Part shown: in pieces, positions 8,447 through 16,995 of the stretch
How the letters are laid out: the number at the start of each line of letters is the position of its first letter
Position numbering within the stretch: position 1 is the stretch's first letter
From: Anammoximicrobium sp964645045
Lineage (GTDB): Bacteria > Planctomycetota > Planctomycetia > Pirellulales > Pirellulaceae
DNA: 64,000 nucleotides
Direction of reading: 5' to 3'
NCBI GenBank assembly: GCA_964645045.1
Contig: CAZXYZ010000019.1
Span: 1-64,000, forward strand
Notes under the pieces: model-generated
The model's database searches: none
Told to the model about the DNA's origin: nothing
What the model saw: the letters and a program-made list of their open reading frames with translations, nothing else
Made by a program: the position numbers and the translations under genes

Positions 8447-10339
8447 ATGATGACACCGTCTGCCTTCAAAAAAGCGTTTGTCTGTGGCTTGCTCAGCGCG
8501 TGCGCGGCGTGGACGGCACAGGCCGCCGAGTTCTATCAGGTCCGCGGCGGGATTCCCAACAGCCAGCATTATTTCCAAGCGAACATTGTTGGGAACCAGT
8601 ACCTGTTCTTCATCGGCAACGGTGTGCTGGCCGGCACCGGCCTGAAAGACGTGAATCTGCGTTACTCAGCCCAGATGGTCAAGGGCTTTAAGAAACACTT
8701 CCCGGAGGCCGCGATCATCGAGACGCGGCATACGCAACCGGGCGGCAGTTGGTTCGGACGGTTCCGTTGCAGCCGGGGCCAGGCGGTGTTCGGCGAGGTG
8801 ATCTGCAGCGGCCATCTGGCGATCCTCGATTTCGCCGCCGACGACCGCCGCGCCGGCATCGAACAGGTCAAAACGTCGCTCGAAGGACTGGTCCGCCAGG
8901 TCATCCTCTATCGGGCCACCCACAACCAGATCCTGGTCTATACCTTGACTCCCGAGATGCTGCAGGCATATCAGGCAGGCCAGACGCCCGAGTACATCCG
9001 GGTCAGCGAGCAGATCGCGGAGCATTACGGCATCCCCAGCTTGAATCTGGCCCAATACGCGGCCGAGAAGATCATCGCCGGCGAGATTTCCTTTGCGGAG
9101 TTCTCCGCCGACGGCCTCCATCCGACCGATGCGGGCGCCAAGATCTACGCCGACGCCGTCGCGGAATTCGTCGAGGCGCTGCTGGCCGCGTATCCCGTTC
9201 CGGACCGGCCCCAACGGTACACGCTGCCCCCGCCCTTGTTTCCGGAAACGGACGACAACGGCCGGATCGTCGCGTACGAGGATCCGCCGGTCCAGCGGTC
9301 CGCTCATTGGCAGCCGGGCCAGGCCAGTCCGATCGGCCCCTTTCGCCATCTGCTCGTCGCGAATGACGTCGGCGCGACGCTGACGTTGAAATTCAAAGGT
9401 TCGGAAGTCGGCCTTCTGGACGTTGTTGACAAGGACAGTGCGGACTACGAATACGCCGTCGACGGTGCGGCGTTTTGCAGGCTCGCCGCGCCGAAAGACA
9501 CGGCCGGCCCGACGATGCGTCCGGTGTCTCTGGCCAAAGGATTGGACCGCCAGGCCGAGCACGAACTCGTCCTGAAGATCGCCTCGCCCGGCACCGCGCG
9601 GATGGGCGGGTTCCTGCTCAACGGCAGCGTCGCCGACGCCTTCGCCGGCCTGAGCACCCTGGAGCGGATCGATGCGATTTACGCCGCGATGGATCCGATT
9701 GTCTACCAGCCCCCGGCCGGCCGCTTGGCGAACATTCCCAAGACCATGAGCAAGCTGCGCGAGGGCGGCGAACGCCGGATGGTGCTCCTGGGCGACAGCA
9801 TCATGGGCAATACGTCCGGATCGTCGTTCGAGCTGCTGCTCACGCGCCGTTATCCAAAGTGCAAGATCGTCAAGATCGCCTCGCTGAGAAGTTCCACCGG
9901 CTGCACCTACTATCAGGAAGACAATCGCGTCCAGGATTACGTGCTGAAACACAACCCGGATCTGCTGGTCATCGGCGGCATCTCCAACCGGGGCGACGCC
10001 GAGGCGGTCCGGTCGGTGATCCGCCAGGTTCGCGCCCAGAAACCGGATACCGAAGTGCTGCTGCTGACGCCCGTCTTTGGCGCGATGCGGGACGAGCATA
10101 TCCGGACGTTTACGCGCGAGATCGACACGACGACGGCCAATTTCCGTTTCCTCATGCAGCAGGTGGCGGCGGAAGAAAAATGCGCCTTCTTCGATATGAC
10201 CGGTCCCTGGTGGGCGTACATCCAAGACAGCGGCAAGACCTACGGCTGGTTCATGGGCGACGCCGTTCACGCCAACAGCCGCGGCTGTCAGATCATCGGC
10301 CGCCTGCTGGAGATCTGGTTTCTGGAAGGCGGCGGATAG
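8447..10339 (+). CDS. Secreted protein with two SGNH/GDSL-hydrolase-like domains
   Basis: The start chosen is the ATG at 8447, preceded by AAAGGA and followed by a clear signal peptide (to about residue 27, TAQAA-EF), giving 630 residues. The first SGNH-like domain spans about 50-270 and ends with the DGLHPTDAG block (Asp-x-x-His). Where the nucleophile motif GDS is expected it reads GNG (residues 57-59). A beta-sandwich-like region follows. A second SGNH domain starts with LLGDS (Ser451) and ends with GDAVHANSRG, so it has both nucleophile and His. It probably removes acyl groups from carbohydrates outside the cytoplasm. The N-terminal copy looks inactive or uses other residues. Confidence 0.8.
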   Translation: MMTPSAFKKAFVCGLLSACAAWTAQAAEFYQVRGGIPNSQHYFQANIVGNQYLFFIGNGVLAGTGLKDVNLRYSAQMVKGFKKHFPEAAIIETRHTQPGGSWFGRFRCSRGQAVFGEVICSGHLAILDFAADDRRAGIEQVKTSLEGLVRQVILYRATHNQILVYTLTPEMLQAYQAGQTPEYIRVSEQIAEHYGIPSLNLAQYAAEKIIAGEISFAEFSADGLHPTDAGAKIYADAVAEFVEALLAAYPVPDRPQRYTLPPPLFPETDDNGRIVAYEDPPVQRSAHWQPGQASPIGPFRHLLVANDVGATLTLKFKGSEVGLLDVVDKDSADYEYAVDGAAFCRLAAPKDTAGPTMRPVSLAKGLDRQAEHELVLKIASPGTARMGGFLLNGSVADAFAGLSTLERIDAIYAAMDPIVYQPPAGRLANIPKTMSKLREGGERRMVLLGDSIMGNTSGSSFELLLTRRYPKCKIVKIASLRSSTGCTYYQEDNRVQDYVLKHNPDLLVIGGISNRGDAEAVRSVIRQVRAQKPDTEVLLLTPVFGAMRDEHIRTFTREIDTTTANFRFLMQQVAAEEKCAFFDMTGPWWAYIQDSGKTYGWFMGDAVHANSRGCQIIGRLLEIWFLEGGG

Positions 10340-10439
10340 GACTCGCTTGCTGTCCTTGATGGCAAGGCCGGATCAGGCTGCTTGCGAAGCTTGATGTACT
10401 GCACGACGGTCCCCCCCCCCTCCCCCGCGTCATGGACGG

Positions 10440-13205
10440 TTATGCCGGGCCCTGACACAAGATGTACCAGGCCGTGCCATCCGTAGAATTCAGTTCGTAG
10501 CTGGTGCGGTCGCCGTCGGGAGAGGGCGCAGCGGCGCGGGTGGCGTGCGGGCGGCCACAGCCGTCTAAGGGAACCAGCCGCAACGGCACGCTCTGCGGGT
10601 CACGGCGAAGGAGAATTTTGCCGGTGACGGCTTCGATCAGCAGCGGGGGACCGCCCCATTGGTCGCTGATGCTGGTCCGTTCGCTGTTCCACTTCATGCC
10701 CGTGTTGGCGCAGCGGGCGGCGGCCACTAGCAGGATTTGCCTGGAGCGAACCAGCGGCTGGCCGTCGAGCGCGGCCAGGCTGACGGCACAGAAGGGTGTC
10801 TGCACGCGGAACTCGGCGTCCGCCGTGCATGCAGTCCGGCCTTCCAGCCAACCGATCGCGGCTTGGACCCGGGGCGTGTCGATCGTCAGCCGGCCCGTGC
10901 GTTTTTCGCCGGCTTCCCACAGCAACTCGCCCGTGTCGCTGGCGATGCGGCCTTCCGGCGGCGTAAAACCCGGGTCGGCGACGAGTGTCGCTTTTCGCTC
11001 CGCGAAAGGACGTTCTTTCGCGGAGCGAAAGCCGACAATAACGCGCGTGGTGGCCGGTGCGTCGAAGCGGTCGACGCGGAAGCGATGCACCAGCGGCAGC
11101 AAAGGCGACAGGTCGCCGTCCAGATAGAATCGCGTCCGGTCCCAACGCGGCTCCTGCAGACTGTCGTAGGTGCGGTGCTCGTCGTAGCTGACGGCGACCA
11201 GCTTCTTTGCCGGCAGTACGTCGCCGCGCTGGAACAACAGCGACGCCGTGGGCATCTGGACCATCTTGCTGACCTCGTTGGCCAGGTCGAAGTAGCCGGT
11301 GACGCAATCGCCGCCCAGCAGGCGGTCCTCGTAGCGGTGCAGGAACGTGTAACCGTAGACTGCGTCCCAGTCCTGCAGGCTGGCGTAGGCCGCCAGCAGC
11401 AACGGCATCTCACACCCGTATTCGTTCGGGAACGGATGGTTGTACTCGCTGATCGTGAACGGCTTGCCGGCGACCGCTGAGCGGCTGAGTTGGGAGATGC
11501 AGTTGGTGCCGGGCGAGTCGAGCATCGGCGTATTGGCGATGTCCCAATCCGTGCGCGACCAGGGCTGGCGGGGAAAACGCGGGTGCTGCCAGTAAGCATG
11601 GCAGTCCATCAGGTCCAGCAACGACTCGGCCCGCAGGCACGGCAGCCCGTAGTTGTGGTTCGTGCCTTCGACGAGTGCTCGCACCTGCAGCTCCTCCCGC
11701 AGGAAACGAAACATGTCGAGGTTGTAGCCGCTCTCCAGGTCGTAGTAGAACCGGCCTTCGTCCCGAAAGCGGGCCGGCGTGTACGCGGCGAACTCTTCCG
11801 GTTCCAGCCGCCGTACGGCTCTCGCGTCTCGGAGAGACGCGGCCACGTGAGTCGGATCTTCATCGTCGCGCAGCCCGTAGATCGGCGCTTCGTGCAGCAT
11901 CACGTTGCTGATCCAGGCCGTGCCGGTCGCGTCGCCGAACTGGAAGCTGAGCCGCACCTGGTCGTCGTTCTCCGGCGCGACGAACGTGAACTGGCAGTCG
12001 CGGCATTGGTCGCCGAGTTCGAACCGCGCGCTGCCGTAACCGCGGTACGGCGAGCTGTGGCAGACCTCGGCGCCCAGCCGGCGCGCCGCCGAGGCGCGGG
12101 CCTGAAAGGCGACGCGGTACTTCATTCCCTGCTGGAGCTTCAGCGGACGCTGCGTGAGCATGATATGCCACGGCGTGTCGTCGATGGCCGTCACCGTGAC
12201 TTTCGCGCACGGCTTGCCGCCGGGCGCGTCGGGCGTGGTTTCCAGCGTGGCCGCGGCAGATTGCTGCCGAGAGAGTTCCCAACCGTCCGTACCGGCTGCG
12301 AAATCGGCATTCTTCAGCAGTTGCACGCCCGCAGGACGTGAACCCTCGGCCCACGCAGCGGCCAGCGCCGCCCGCGTCGGATATCGCTGGGTGAGCCATT
12401 GGTTGAAGAACCGCGTCAGTTCCTCGCCGTAATAGGGCGGGATGTCGGTCCACGTCGTGTTGACCGGGCGCTGGGTCGCCTGGCCGCGCAGGAAGCCGCT
12501 GGTCCAGCCGCCGAACAGCGAATTCTCGTTGGTCAATTCGACGATCACGACGGCGGGGTCTTCCGTATACGTGCGGCCCGTGTAGGGATTGCGGTGGCCG
12601 AGCAATTGGCGGGCGTAATCCTTCTGCAACTCGATCATCCGCGGGTCAAAAATGACGCAGTACTTGCCGTACCCGAGCATCTCGGCCTGCGGCAGGCCGT
12701 CGCCGGCTGTGAAGCGGCGGGCGACGTGGAGGTTCAAGTTGACGTAGATGCCGCGTTTCTCCAGTTCGGCGATCATCCGGTCGAGGCGATCGAGTTGCCC
12801 CGGATCGAAGTGCTGGGTGTCCGGCGCGTTTTGGGGAAACAGCGTGTTGCCCCACGTCGAATCGAGCCCGTGGAACCGGACGAGGTTGAAGCCGAACTTC
12901 GCCAGTCGGTCCGCGACGCGCGGGGCGACCTCGGGCGGCGGCAGGCAGCCTTCGCCCGAGAGATTGACGCCCCAGAACTTGACGCGTTTGCCGTTCTCAA
13001 AATGGAAGTGCCCGTCCCGCACCACCAGCGGGCCGTGCTTGCCAGCGGGGGCATCAAGCAGCAAGCGGGCGTCGGCGATCGCGCCCGTCGGCGACTCCCA
13101 CGGCAAGTGGAACGGCACCCATTCCTCGCCGGCGCTTGCCGACATTGCGGCGGCGCTGAAGATCAGGAGAAAAGTCATCAAGTGGACACGGCAAAGAAAC
13201 GTCAT
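10440..13205 (-). CDS. Secreted clan-A-like (GH5-type) glycoside hydrolase with carbohydrate-binding-like insert
   Basis: The protein has 921 residues. The start at 13205 has TAGGAG about 9 nt upstream; an internal ATG at 13178 is an alternative. The signal peptide ends near SASAGEE. An (alpha/beta)8 barrel is suggested by KFWGVNLSG, FNLVRFHGLDSTWG and the acid/base-like IVELTNENSLF. After an inserted galactose-binding-like domain (WELSRQQSAAATLETTP onwards), the second catalytic glutamate may be in FTISEYNHP. Residues near 725-740 (FRSAKERPFAERKAT) are encoded by a palindromic repeat also present at 37767-37816, so this segment is likely an insertion. The exact GH family and substrate are not certain. 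Confidence 0.8.
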   Translation of the reverse strand: MTFLCRVHLMTFLLIFSAAAMSASAGEEWVPFHLPWESPTGAIADARLLLDAPAGKHGPLVVRDGHFHFENGKRVKFWGVNLSGEGCLPPPEVAPRVADRLAKFGFNLVRFHGLDSTWGNTLFPQNAPDTQHFDPGQLDRLDRMIAELEKRGIYVNLNLHVARRFTAGDGLPQAEMLGYGKYCVIFDPRMIELQKDYARQLLGHRNPYTGRTYTEDPAVVIVELTNENSLFGGWTSGFLRGQATQRPVNTTWTDIPPYYGEELTRFFNQWLTQRYPTRAALAAAWAEGSRPAGVQLLKNADFAAGTDGWELSRQQSAAATLETTPDAPGGKPCAKVTVTAIDDTPWHIMLTQRPLKLQQGMKYRVAFQARASAARRLGAEVCHSSPYRGYGSARFELGDQCRDCQFTFVAPENDDQVRLSFQFGDATGTAWISNVMLHEAPIYGLRDDEDPTHVAASLRDARAVRRLEPEEFAAYTPARFRDEGRFYYDLESGYNLDMFRFLREELQVRALVEGTNHNYGLPCLRAESLLDLMDCHAYWQHPRFPRQPWSRTDWDIANTPMLDSPGTNCISQLSRSAVAGKPFTISEYNHPFPNEYGCEMPLLLAAYASLQDWDAVYGYTFLHRYEDRLLGGDCVTGYFDLANEVSKMVQMPTASLLFQRGDVLPAKKLVAVSYDEHRTYDSLQEPRWDRTRFYLDGDLSPLLPLVHRFRVDRFDAPATTRVIVGFRSAKERPFAERKATLVADPGFTPPEGRIASDTGELLWEAGEKRTGRLTIDTPRVQAAIGWLEGRTACTADAEFRVQTPFCAVSLAALDGQPLVRSRQILLVAAARCANTGMKWNSERTSISDQWGGPPLLIEAVTGKILLRRDPQSVPLRLVPLDGCGRPHATRAAAPSPDGDRTSYELNSTDGTAWYILCQGPA
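10987..11034. repeat. In-frame palindromic element inside a glycosidase gene, copy 1
   Basis: The core arms 10993-11008 (TTTCGCTCCGCGAAAG) and 11015-11030 are exact complements; flanking GTCG/CGAC extends the symmetry. The same element recurs at 37767-37816 with about two differences over 50 nt. Read on the minus strand it encodes FRSAKERPFAERKAT within the glycosidase and leaves the frame open. Confidence 0.85.
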
Positions 13206-13435
13206 GGCGGCAACTCCTACGGGTTCGGGCTAAGCACCGTTCGAGGAATAAGTGGCGTAAGCTTCCAGCTTGCGATCCCGCCAAGTACCGCAAGCTGGAA
13301 GCTTACGCCACGACTAAATCAACAGCCGGGAGGGCGGTGGCGCCGGCTTGGGAGCTTTTGCGTGCGCGTCATGAACGCCGCCGCCAAACGAGAGGTGCCA
13401 GCAACCGTACCGCGTTGCGGCGTTTCCGTGTAACT
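13206..13435. repeat. Palindromic element, copy B, between two minus-strand genes
   Basis: The arms at 13252-13274 and 13289-13311 are identical to the inner arms of the element at 4456-4515. The sequence just before the left arm (CACCGTTCGAGGAATAA) matches the outer arm of copy A with one change. Nothing else recognisable lies between the glycosidase start and the sulfatase stop. Confidence 0.8.
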
Positions 13436-14992
13436 TCATTCCGATCTGACTCCCATGTGGATGAACTCGTCGCGGCTGAGGAAACCGTCCTTGTCGGAGT
13501 CCCATTTGGCGAACCGCGTTTGTGCGGCTTCCGGGTCGACCTGGTTGGCGAGGAATTCCTCGGGGCTGAGTTGGCCGTCGTGGTTCTTGTCTTTCAGAGC
13601 AAACAGGGCGGCGCGATCCTGGGGCGGCTTCGCGGCGCCCGTGGCGGGCTTGCTGGCGACCGGGTTGGCGCGGGGTGGCAGCTGCGCGCTCCAGTCGAGC
13701 CACGCCTTATGAAGACGCTCGACCAGCTCCGGTTTTTCGCCGGCCAGATCGCGTTTCTCGCCGATGTCGTCGGCGAGATTGAACAGCTGCAGCTTCGGTT
13801 GCCACGGGCTGAGCAGCAGCTTCCAGTCGCCCTCCCGGACGGCACCGTTTTCGCCGTTCTTCCAGAACAGCATCTCGTGCGGCGTGCCGGCCTTTTCTCC
13901 GGTCAGGTACGGCAGCAGGTTCACGCCGTCGAGCTTCGTCCCGTCCGGCACGGGGGCGAGCGCGGCGGCACAAAACGTTGGGTACAGGTCCATGGTGCTG
14001 ACGGGCCGGCGATAGACGGTGCCCGGCTGGAGCCTGCCCGGCCAGCGCAGCAGGAACGGCTCGCGGATGCCGCCGTCGAGGAATTGTGCCTTGTGTCCGT
14101 TGAGCGGCCCGGCGCTGCCATTCAACATGCCCTCCGGCCAACCGTCGGGCCACTTCTCGACCGGCATCTTGGCGGGGCCGTTGTCGCTGGTGAAGGCGAC
14201 CAGCGTGTTCTCCGGCAACGCGGTCAGAACGCGGCCGATATTCTCATCCATCGAGGCGACCATCGAGGCGTAGAAATTCAACGCGATCGGCAGACTCTCG
14301 AAGCGGTCGGCATGTTCCTGCTTTGCGTGCAACGGCGTGTGGACGGCGTTGAAGGCGAGGTACAGGAAGAACGGTTTACCGCCGCCTTTGTGTTTCTGCA
14401 CGAACTCGACGGCGTGCCGGCCGATGCGGTCGGTCAGGTACTCGTCGCCGGATCGCTCCGGCCCCCAGACGCCCTGCCGCTTGCTGGAGGCGAACTCGGT
14501 CGGGCTGTCCACGCCGTAGTAGTGGCCCTTGGCATCGGGGAAGTAATCCGCCTCCCAGTCGATCAGATCGTAAATCTCGTCGAAGCACTCCTGCGCATCC
14601 CTGGGAATGTTCCATTTGCCGATGTGGCCGGTGACGTAGCCGGCGGCCCGCAATGCCTGCGGCAGCAGTTGGTGTTCGTCGAGCTTGTACTTCCGGCGGT
14701 CATCGTTCCACTGCATGCCGAAACGCTGGTTGTAGGCGCCGGTCATCAGCCCGCAACGGCTCGGCGCGCACACGGGGGCGGTGGCATAGCCGTCGGTGCA
14801 GCGCACGCCGTCGCGCGCCAGCGAATCGATCGCCGGAGTCGGCACCAGCGTGCCGCCGTAGCAACTCGGATCGCCATACCCAAAATCGTCGGCGAAAATG
14901 AGCACGATGTTGGGTCTGGCGGACGCATCGGCGGCCGCAAATGCGGCCACGGGAGCCAGAATCGTTACCGACAGTGCGAGCAAGAACTTCAT
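13436..14992 (-). CDS. Secreted sulfatase with C-terminal EF-hands
   Basis: The protein has 518 residues. The start at 14992 is chosen because it begins a clear signal peptide (MKFLLALSVTILAPVAAFA) and has GGAGGG upstream; the longer upstream reading is not protein-like. The metal-binding NIVLIFADDFGYGD follows, then the formylglycine motif C75-A-P-S-R-C-G-L-M-T-G. Conserved GHIGKWN and the FTSDNGP metal motif are also present. The last 60 residues hold two EF-hand loops (DKNHDGQLSPEE and DSDKDGFLSRDE). It hydrolyses sulfate esters, presumably on a polysaccharide, after Cys75 is converted to formylglycine. It is divergent from the ceramidase-like gene. Confidence 0.93.
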   Translation of the reverse strand: MKFLLALSVTILAPVAAFAAADASARPNIVLIFADDFGYGDPSCYGGTLVPTPAIDSLARDGVRCTDGYATAPVCAPSRCGLMTGAYNQRFGMQWNDDRRKYKLDEHQLLPQALRAAGYVTGHIGKWNIPRDAQECFDEIYDLIDWEADYFPDAKGHYYGVDSPTEFASSKRQGVWGPERSGDEYLTDRIGRHAVEFVQKHKGGGKPFFLYLAFNAVHTPLHAKQEHADRFESLPIALNFYASMVASMDENIGRVLTALPENTLVAFTSDNGPAKMPVEKWPDGWPEGMLNGSAGPLNGHKAQFLDGGIREPFLLRWPGRLQPGTVYRRPVSTMDLYPTFCAAALAPVPDGTKLDGVNLLPYLTGEKAGTPHEMLFWKNGENGAVREGDWKLLLSPWQPKLQLFNLADDIGEKRDLAGEKPELVERLHKAWLDWSAQLPPRANPVASKPATGAAKPPQDRAALFALKDKNHDGQLSPEEFLANQVDPEAAQTRFAKWDSDKDGFLSRDEFIHMGVRSE

Positions 14993-15231
14993 GGCCAACA
15001 GTCCCTCCAAGAAAATAGCAGACGGGTATTGCTCCTGTTTCTCAACTGGCGCGGCGAGCACGGCCCAGTCATCCGTGAGCGGCGATTGTACAGCAGATTC
15101 GAGCATCCGAATACCTGCAAGCCGGGCCAGCCCTTGGGCAGAGGGCTGTTGGGGGGGGTGTTGCCTTTGGCGGGCATGGGTCGTAGAACATCGGTAAGTC
15201 TGAGCAGCGACCGACACCGACAGGAGTGTCT

Positions 15232-16680
15232 ATGAAGAAAACGCCCATGCTCCCAGTTCTAACGCTCGTTGGCATGTTGACCCTGACGGCAATTGCAGCG
15301 GTGGCCCAGGATCGCCAAGCCTTTCGCGCCGGAACGGCGGCTGTCGATATCTCGCCCACCGTCTTCCCGATCCAACTCCGCTCAGGGCCGTCCCGTCATG
15401 TCCACGATCCGCTGCACGTCCGCGCGATCGCCTTCGAAAACGGCCAGGGACGTGCGGTCATCGCGGTGGTGGATGCGATCGGCGTCGACCGTGAGGCATG
15501 CGACGAAGCCAAGGCCGTCGTCGCCGAGAAAACCGGCTGGAAGCCCTCGGAGATGCTGGTGTGCGCCACACACACGCACAGCGCTCCCAAAGGCGGAGAC
15601 ACCACGCCGGGCAGGATCGCCTACGAGGAGAAACGCTTCCACGGCATCGTGCAAGCACTCACCGGTGCGATCCAATCGCTCGAACCGGCCAACGTCGGAT
15701 TCGCTGCGGATGAAGAGCCGAGCGAGGTCTACAACCGCCGCTGGTTCTTGAAACCGGGCACGATGGAACCGAATCCGTTCGGCGAGTTGGACCAGGTGCG
15801 GACGAACGCGCCGCGTCCCAATCTGCTCAAACCCGCCGGGCCGACGGACCCGGAGGTCTGCGTGGTGGATGTTCGCACGCGTCGCGGCAAAGCGCTCGCG
15901 CTGATCGCCAATTACGCGTTGCACTATGTCGGCGGCATACCGGCGGTGAAGGAAGAGGATGGAAAGGTCGTGGGCATGGCATCGGCCGATTACTTTGGCG
16001 AGTTCGCGCGGATCATGCCTTATCGTGTCGGTGGTGCGAATCCGCCGGAGAACTTCGTCGCCATGATGACCAACGGCGCCAGCGGCGACATCAACAACAT
16101 CGATTTCTACGGGAAACGCCCGCCCCGGGCTCCCTTCGAACAGATCCAGATCGTCGCCACGAAAACGGCCGATGCGGCGTGGCGAGCCGTGAAGAAGATC
16201 GAGCAGTACGACGAGAATCCGCTGGTCGCCACGCGCCAGCGCGAAATCACCTTGAAATACCGGCAGGCGGAACCGGCCGAAGTTGAACGGGCTCGGAAGC
16301 TGCTGGAATTGCCGCGCAAGGAGCGCGAACAGTTCCACAGTAAAGCCGCCCAGTACGCCAACGCGACGCTGACTTATGCCGAGCCGAACAGGACGGAAAA
16401 CGTGATGGTTCAGGCGATTCGAATTGGCGACCAAGCCATCGTTTCCATGCCGTTCGAAGTGCTGGTCGAAATCGGGCTCGAGATCAAGGCGAAGAGCCCG
16501 TTTCCGCACACGTTTCTGATCGAGCTGGCCAACGGGTCCTATGGCTACCTGCCGCCTCCGCAGCAACACGAACTCGGCGGCTACGAGACCTGGATCGGCG
16601 CCTCCCGATTTGAAAAGGACTCCTCCGTCATTCTGACACGAAACCTGCTGGAGTTGCTCGAAGAGTTGAAGACGTTGTGA
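15232..16680 (+). CDS. Secreted neutral/alkaline ceramidase-like hydrolase
   Basis: The protein has 482 residues. The ATG at 15232 follows CAGGAG by 5 nt and begins a signal peptide (MKKTPMLPVLTLVGMLTLTAIAAVAQ). After it comes FRAGTAAVDISP, the usual opening of the neutral/non-lysosomal ceramidase N-terminal domain in planctomycetes. CATHTHSAPKGGD supplies His residues for metal binding, and MMTNGASGDINNIDF corresponds to the catalytic-serine region. Mid-length ELANGSYGYLPP is also family-like. True ceramidase activity is unlikely in this setting; the family here is probably an exported hydrolase or amidase of unknown substrate. The gene is divergent from the sulfatase. Confidence 0.8.
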   Translation: MKKTPMLPVLTLVGMLTLTAIAAVAQDRQAFRAGTAAVDISPTVFPIQLRSGPSRHVHDPLHVRAIAFENGQGRAVIAVVDAIGVDREACDEAKAVVAEKTGWKPSEMLVCATHTHSAPKGGDTTPGRIAYEEKRFHGIVQALTGAIQSLEPANVGFAADEEPSEVYNRRWFLKPGTMEPNPFGELDQVRTNAPRPNLLKPAGPTDPEVCVVDVRTRRGKALALIANYALHYVGGIPAVKEEDGKVVGMASADYFGEFARIMPYRVGGANPPENFVAMMTNGASGDINNIDFYGKRPPRAPFEQIQIVATKTADAAWRAVKKIEQYDENPLVATRQREITLKYRQAEPAEVERARKLLELPRKEREQFHSKAAQYANATLTYAEPNRTENVMVQAIRIGDQAIVSMPFEVLVEIGLEIKAKSPFPHTFLIELANGSYGYLPPPQQHELGGYETWIGASRFEKDSSVILTRNLLELLEELKTL

Positions 16681-16995
16681 GCGTTGCCGAGACCCTGGAA
16701 CTACGCCGGAGGCACTTCGGCTGTCCGCCCAGCTTGGCCGCATCGGTCGATGTGCTTGTGGCAAGAAGTTCAGGAAAGGATCTACCGCAGCGTTGGTTTT
16801 GACGGAAGGCCAGTTCGTCCGGAAGTCACGTTTTCGCTGAGTTTGGTTGGCATTTCCTGCGCCGCGTCCCATATTCACGTAATCACTTGTCGCCAACCGC
16901 AGGAAACGTGCCAAGATTGCCTCGATTCGGCCTCCTTCGGAACTTCGGGGGCATCGGTGCGGATCGTCCGTGCAAGACCACCTGGGGAACTCCAA
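16681..16995 (+). other. Intergenic interval, nothing recognised
   Basis: This stretch separates the ceramidase-like and M28 peptidase genes. The frame of the downstream gene is open here but reads as non-native protein (Cys- and His-rich with no domain), so the downstream start is placed at 16996. I see no repeat or clear promoter. Confidence 0.5.

Noticed and set aside
10411..10426. C-rich run as regulatory or phase-variable tract
   Set aside because: It lies between two gene ends, not in a promoter or coding region, and nothing near it would be switched by length change.
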